Positions 63,407 through 64,000 of a stretch of DNA of 64,000 nt are shown here, piece by piece. A model generated the notes under the pieces. That model was not told where the DNA came from, made no database searches, and was given only the letters and a program-made list of their open reading frames with translations. The stretch covers positions 82,368,003-82,432,002 of the forward strand of contig NC_134398.1 of NCBI RefSeq assembly GCF_050003625.1, written 5' to 3'. The stretch is from Haematobia irritans (lineage: Eukaryota; Arthropoda; Insecta; Diptera; Muscidae). A program made the position numbers and the translations under genes. Position 1 is the stretch's first letter. Each line of letters starts with the position of its first letter.

Positions 63407-64000
63407 TCAAAAATATGGGATATCATTCAATCGTAAATTGGATGGAGTTCTATTGGCTAAAATGACTGTGGGTGCATTGGGGAATTGAATTTCTTGTTTG
63501 TTCGCAATGGTCCTGTTCATATTGGGTGAGGTCTTGGATGCCCTTAGAATGATGAATCCAATGATAGAAGCCAGGAGTATCAATATAATAGTTGAAGATC
63601 CATTTATAACTGTTCCGAGCTTGATCGTCTGTAATTCATGTGTGTTGTTTAGGTGGAGCTCATTCAAGCTTTCTATTGTTAGCAGGTTTTCAAGGTTTTC
63701 TTCTTCAGGTGTGGGTTGAAGCATAGCAGAAATGATTTTTACTTTTGGGGCTTCTAGATTACGGTACATTTTCCCTTGTGCGGTGATTGTAGAATTCATG
63801 AATTTGATTAAGAACGTGCCAGCCAGATTGCGTTTCGCTTCATTTATTAGAATAGAATCATTGTAATCGTTTAATAAAATTACTCCTTGGTTTAAATTTT
63901 CTATTTGTGGGATGTGTTGACTATTGGTGTAGGTGCATGAGGATTTTTGACTATTGATGATGCGAGGGATGCAGGGATCGTTGCTTATATCAATTATGTC
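63407..64000 (-). CDS. Errantivirus-like envelope gene, C-terminal part (runs off the window)
   Basis: The frame is open from the window edge (64,000) to a stop at 63,407, about 197 codons. A Met at 63,799 is internal, not the start. The end of the protein has one hydrophobic segment (about STIILILLASIIGFIIL), then a cytoplasmic tail of about 45 residues, as expected for a class of insect retrotransposon envelope proteins that resemble baculovirus fusion proteins. The stop is followed by a purine tract and an LTR, the expected order env-PPT-LTR. No break is visible in the part seen. It is an endogenous element. Whether the whole gene is intact cannot be judged here. Confidence 0.75.
   Translation of the reverse strand, partial: DIIDISNDPCIPRIINSQKSSCTYTNSQHIPQIENLNQGVILLNDYNDSILINEAKRNLAGTFLIKFMNSTITAQGKMYRNLEAPKVKIISAMLQPTPEEENLENLLTIESLNELHLNNTHELQTIKLGTVINGSSTIILILLASIIGFIILRASKTSPNMNRTIANKQEIQFPNAPTVILANRTPSNLRLNDIPYF

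Noticed and set aside
63407..63799. 130-codon protein starting at the Met at 63,799
   Set aside because: The frame stays open upstream to the window edge, so this Met is internal to a longer envelope protein.

Overview
The window is a piece of insect nuclear DNA, almost certainly from a higher (calyptrate) fly. The basis is AT-rich sequence with no operons, many dipteran-type repeats, and abundant LINE, SINE, hAT, mariner, piggyBac-like and Ty3/gypsy remains. The family placement (muscid-like) comes only from remembered repeat motifs and is inference. Nearly everything is transposable-element sequence, much of it in nests whose insertion order can be read from target-site duplications (TSDs).

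Only one convincing host gene is present: an intronless 651-codon reading frame at 40,084-42,039 (+) encoding a protein with two Tudor-type modules, with the layout of a piRNA-pathway nuage protein (Krimper-like candidate).

Layout. 1-6.1 kb: a decayed hAT transposase gene broken by two TA-flanked miniature elements (1,700-2,673; 2,777-4,578). 7.5-9.7 kb: an inverted third copy of that miniature element and a TTAA-flanked piggyBac-type element. 11.06-11.96 kb: a degenerate tandem array carrying repeated splice-site-like motifs on the minus strand. 12.3-18.4 kb: hAT-like, mariner and TTA-flanked miniature elements. 18.4-22.0 kb: a heavily deleted minus-strand LOA/I-like LINE. 22.05-25.76 kb: a SINE split by an element that contains a copy of its own family and a 2-kb TA-flanked element. 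25.77-36.64 kb: a plus-strand LINE broken by a SINE (itself holding a hAT element) and by an almost complete minus-strand LINE of the same family with a 15-bp TSD. 37.45-39.82 kb: an element just upstream of the Tudor gene, holding a mariner copy. 43.7-48.8 kb: more miniature elements and a third mariner copy. 48.77-61.4 kb: one old hAT-like element split by about 12 kb of later insertions, including a CR1/Jockey-like LINE, a very young Ty3/gypsy element with identical LTRs (51,487-56,725) and a 3-kb hAT element with a perfect TSD. 62.7-64 kb: the 3' LTR and envelope-gene end of an errantivirus-like element, cut by the window edge.

The elements do not form a pathway; they form a stratigraphy. 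Autonomous-looking coding capacity remains in the gypsy gag-pol frame and in ORF1 of the minus-strand LINE. The three mariners keep a catalytic domain but lack the DNA-binding domain.
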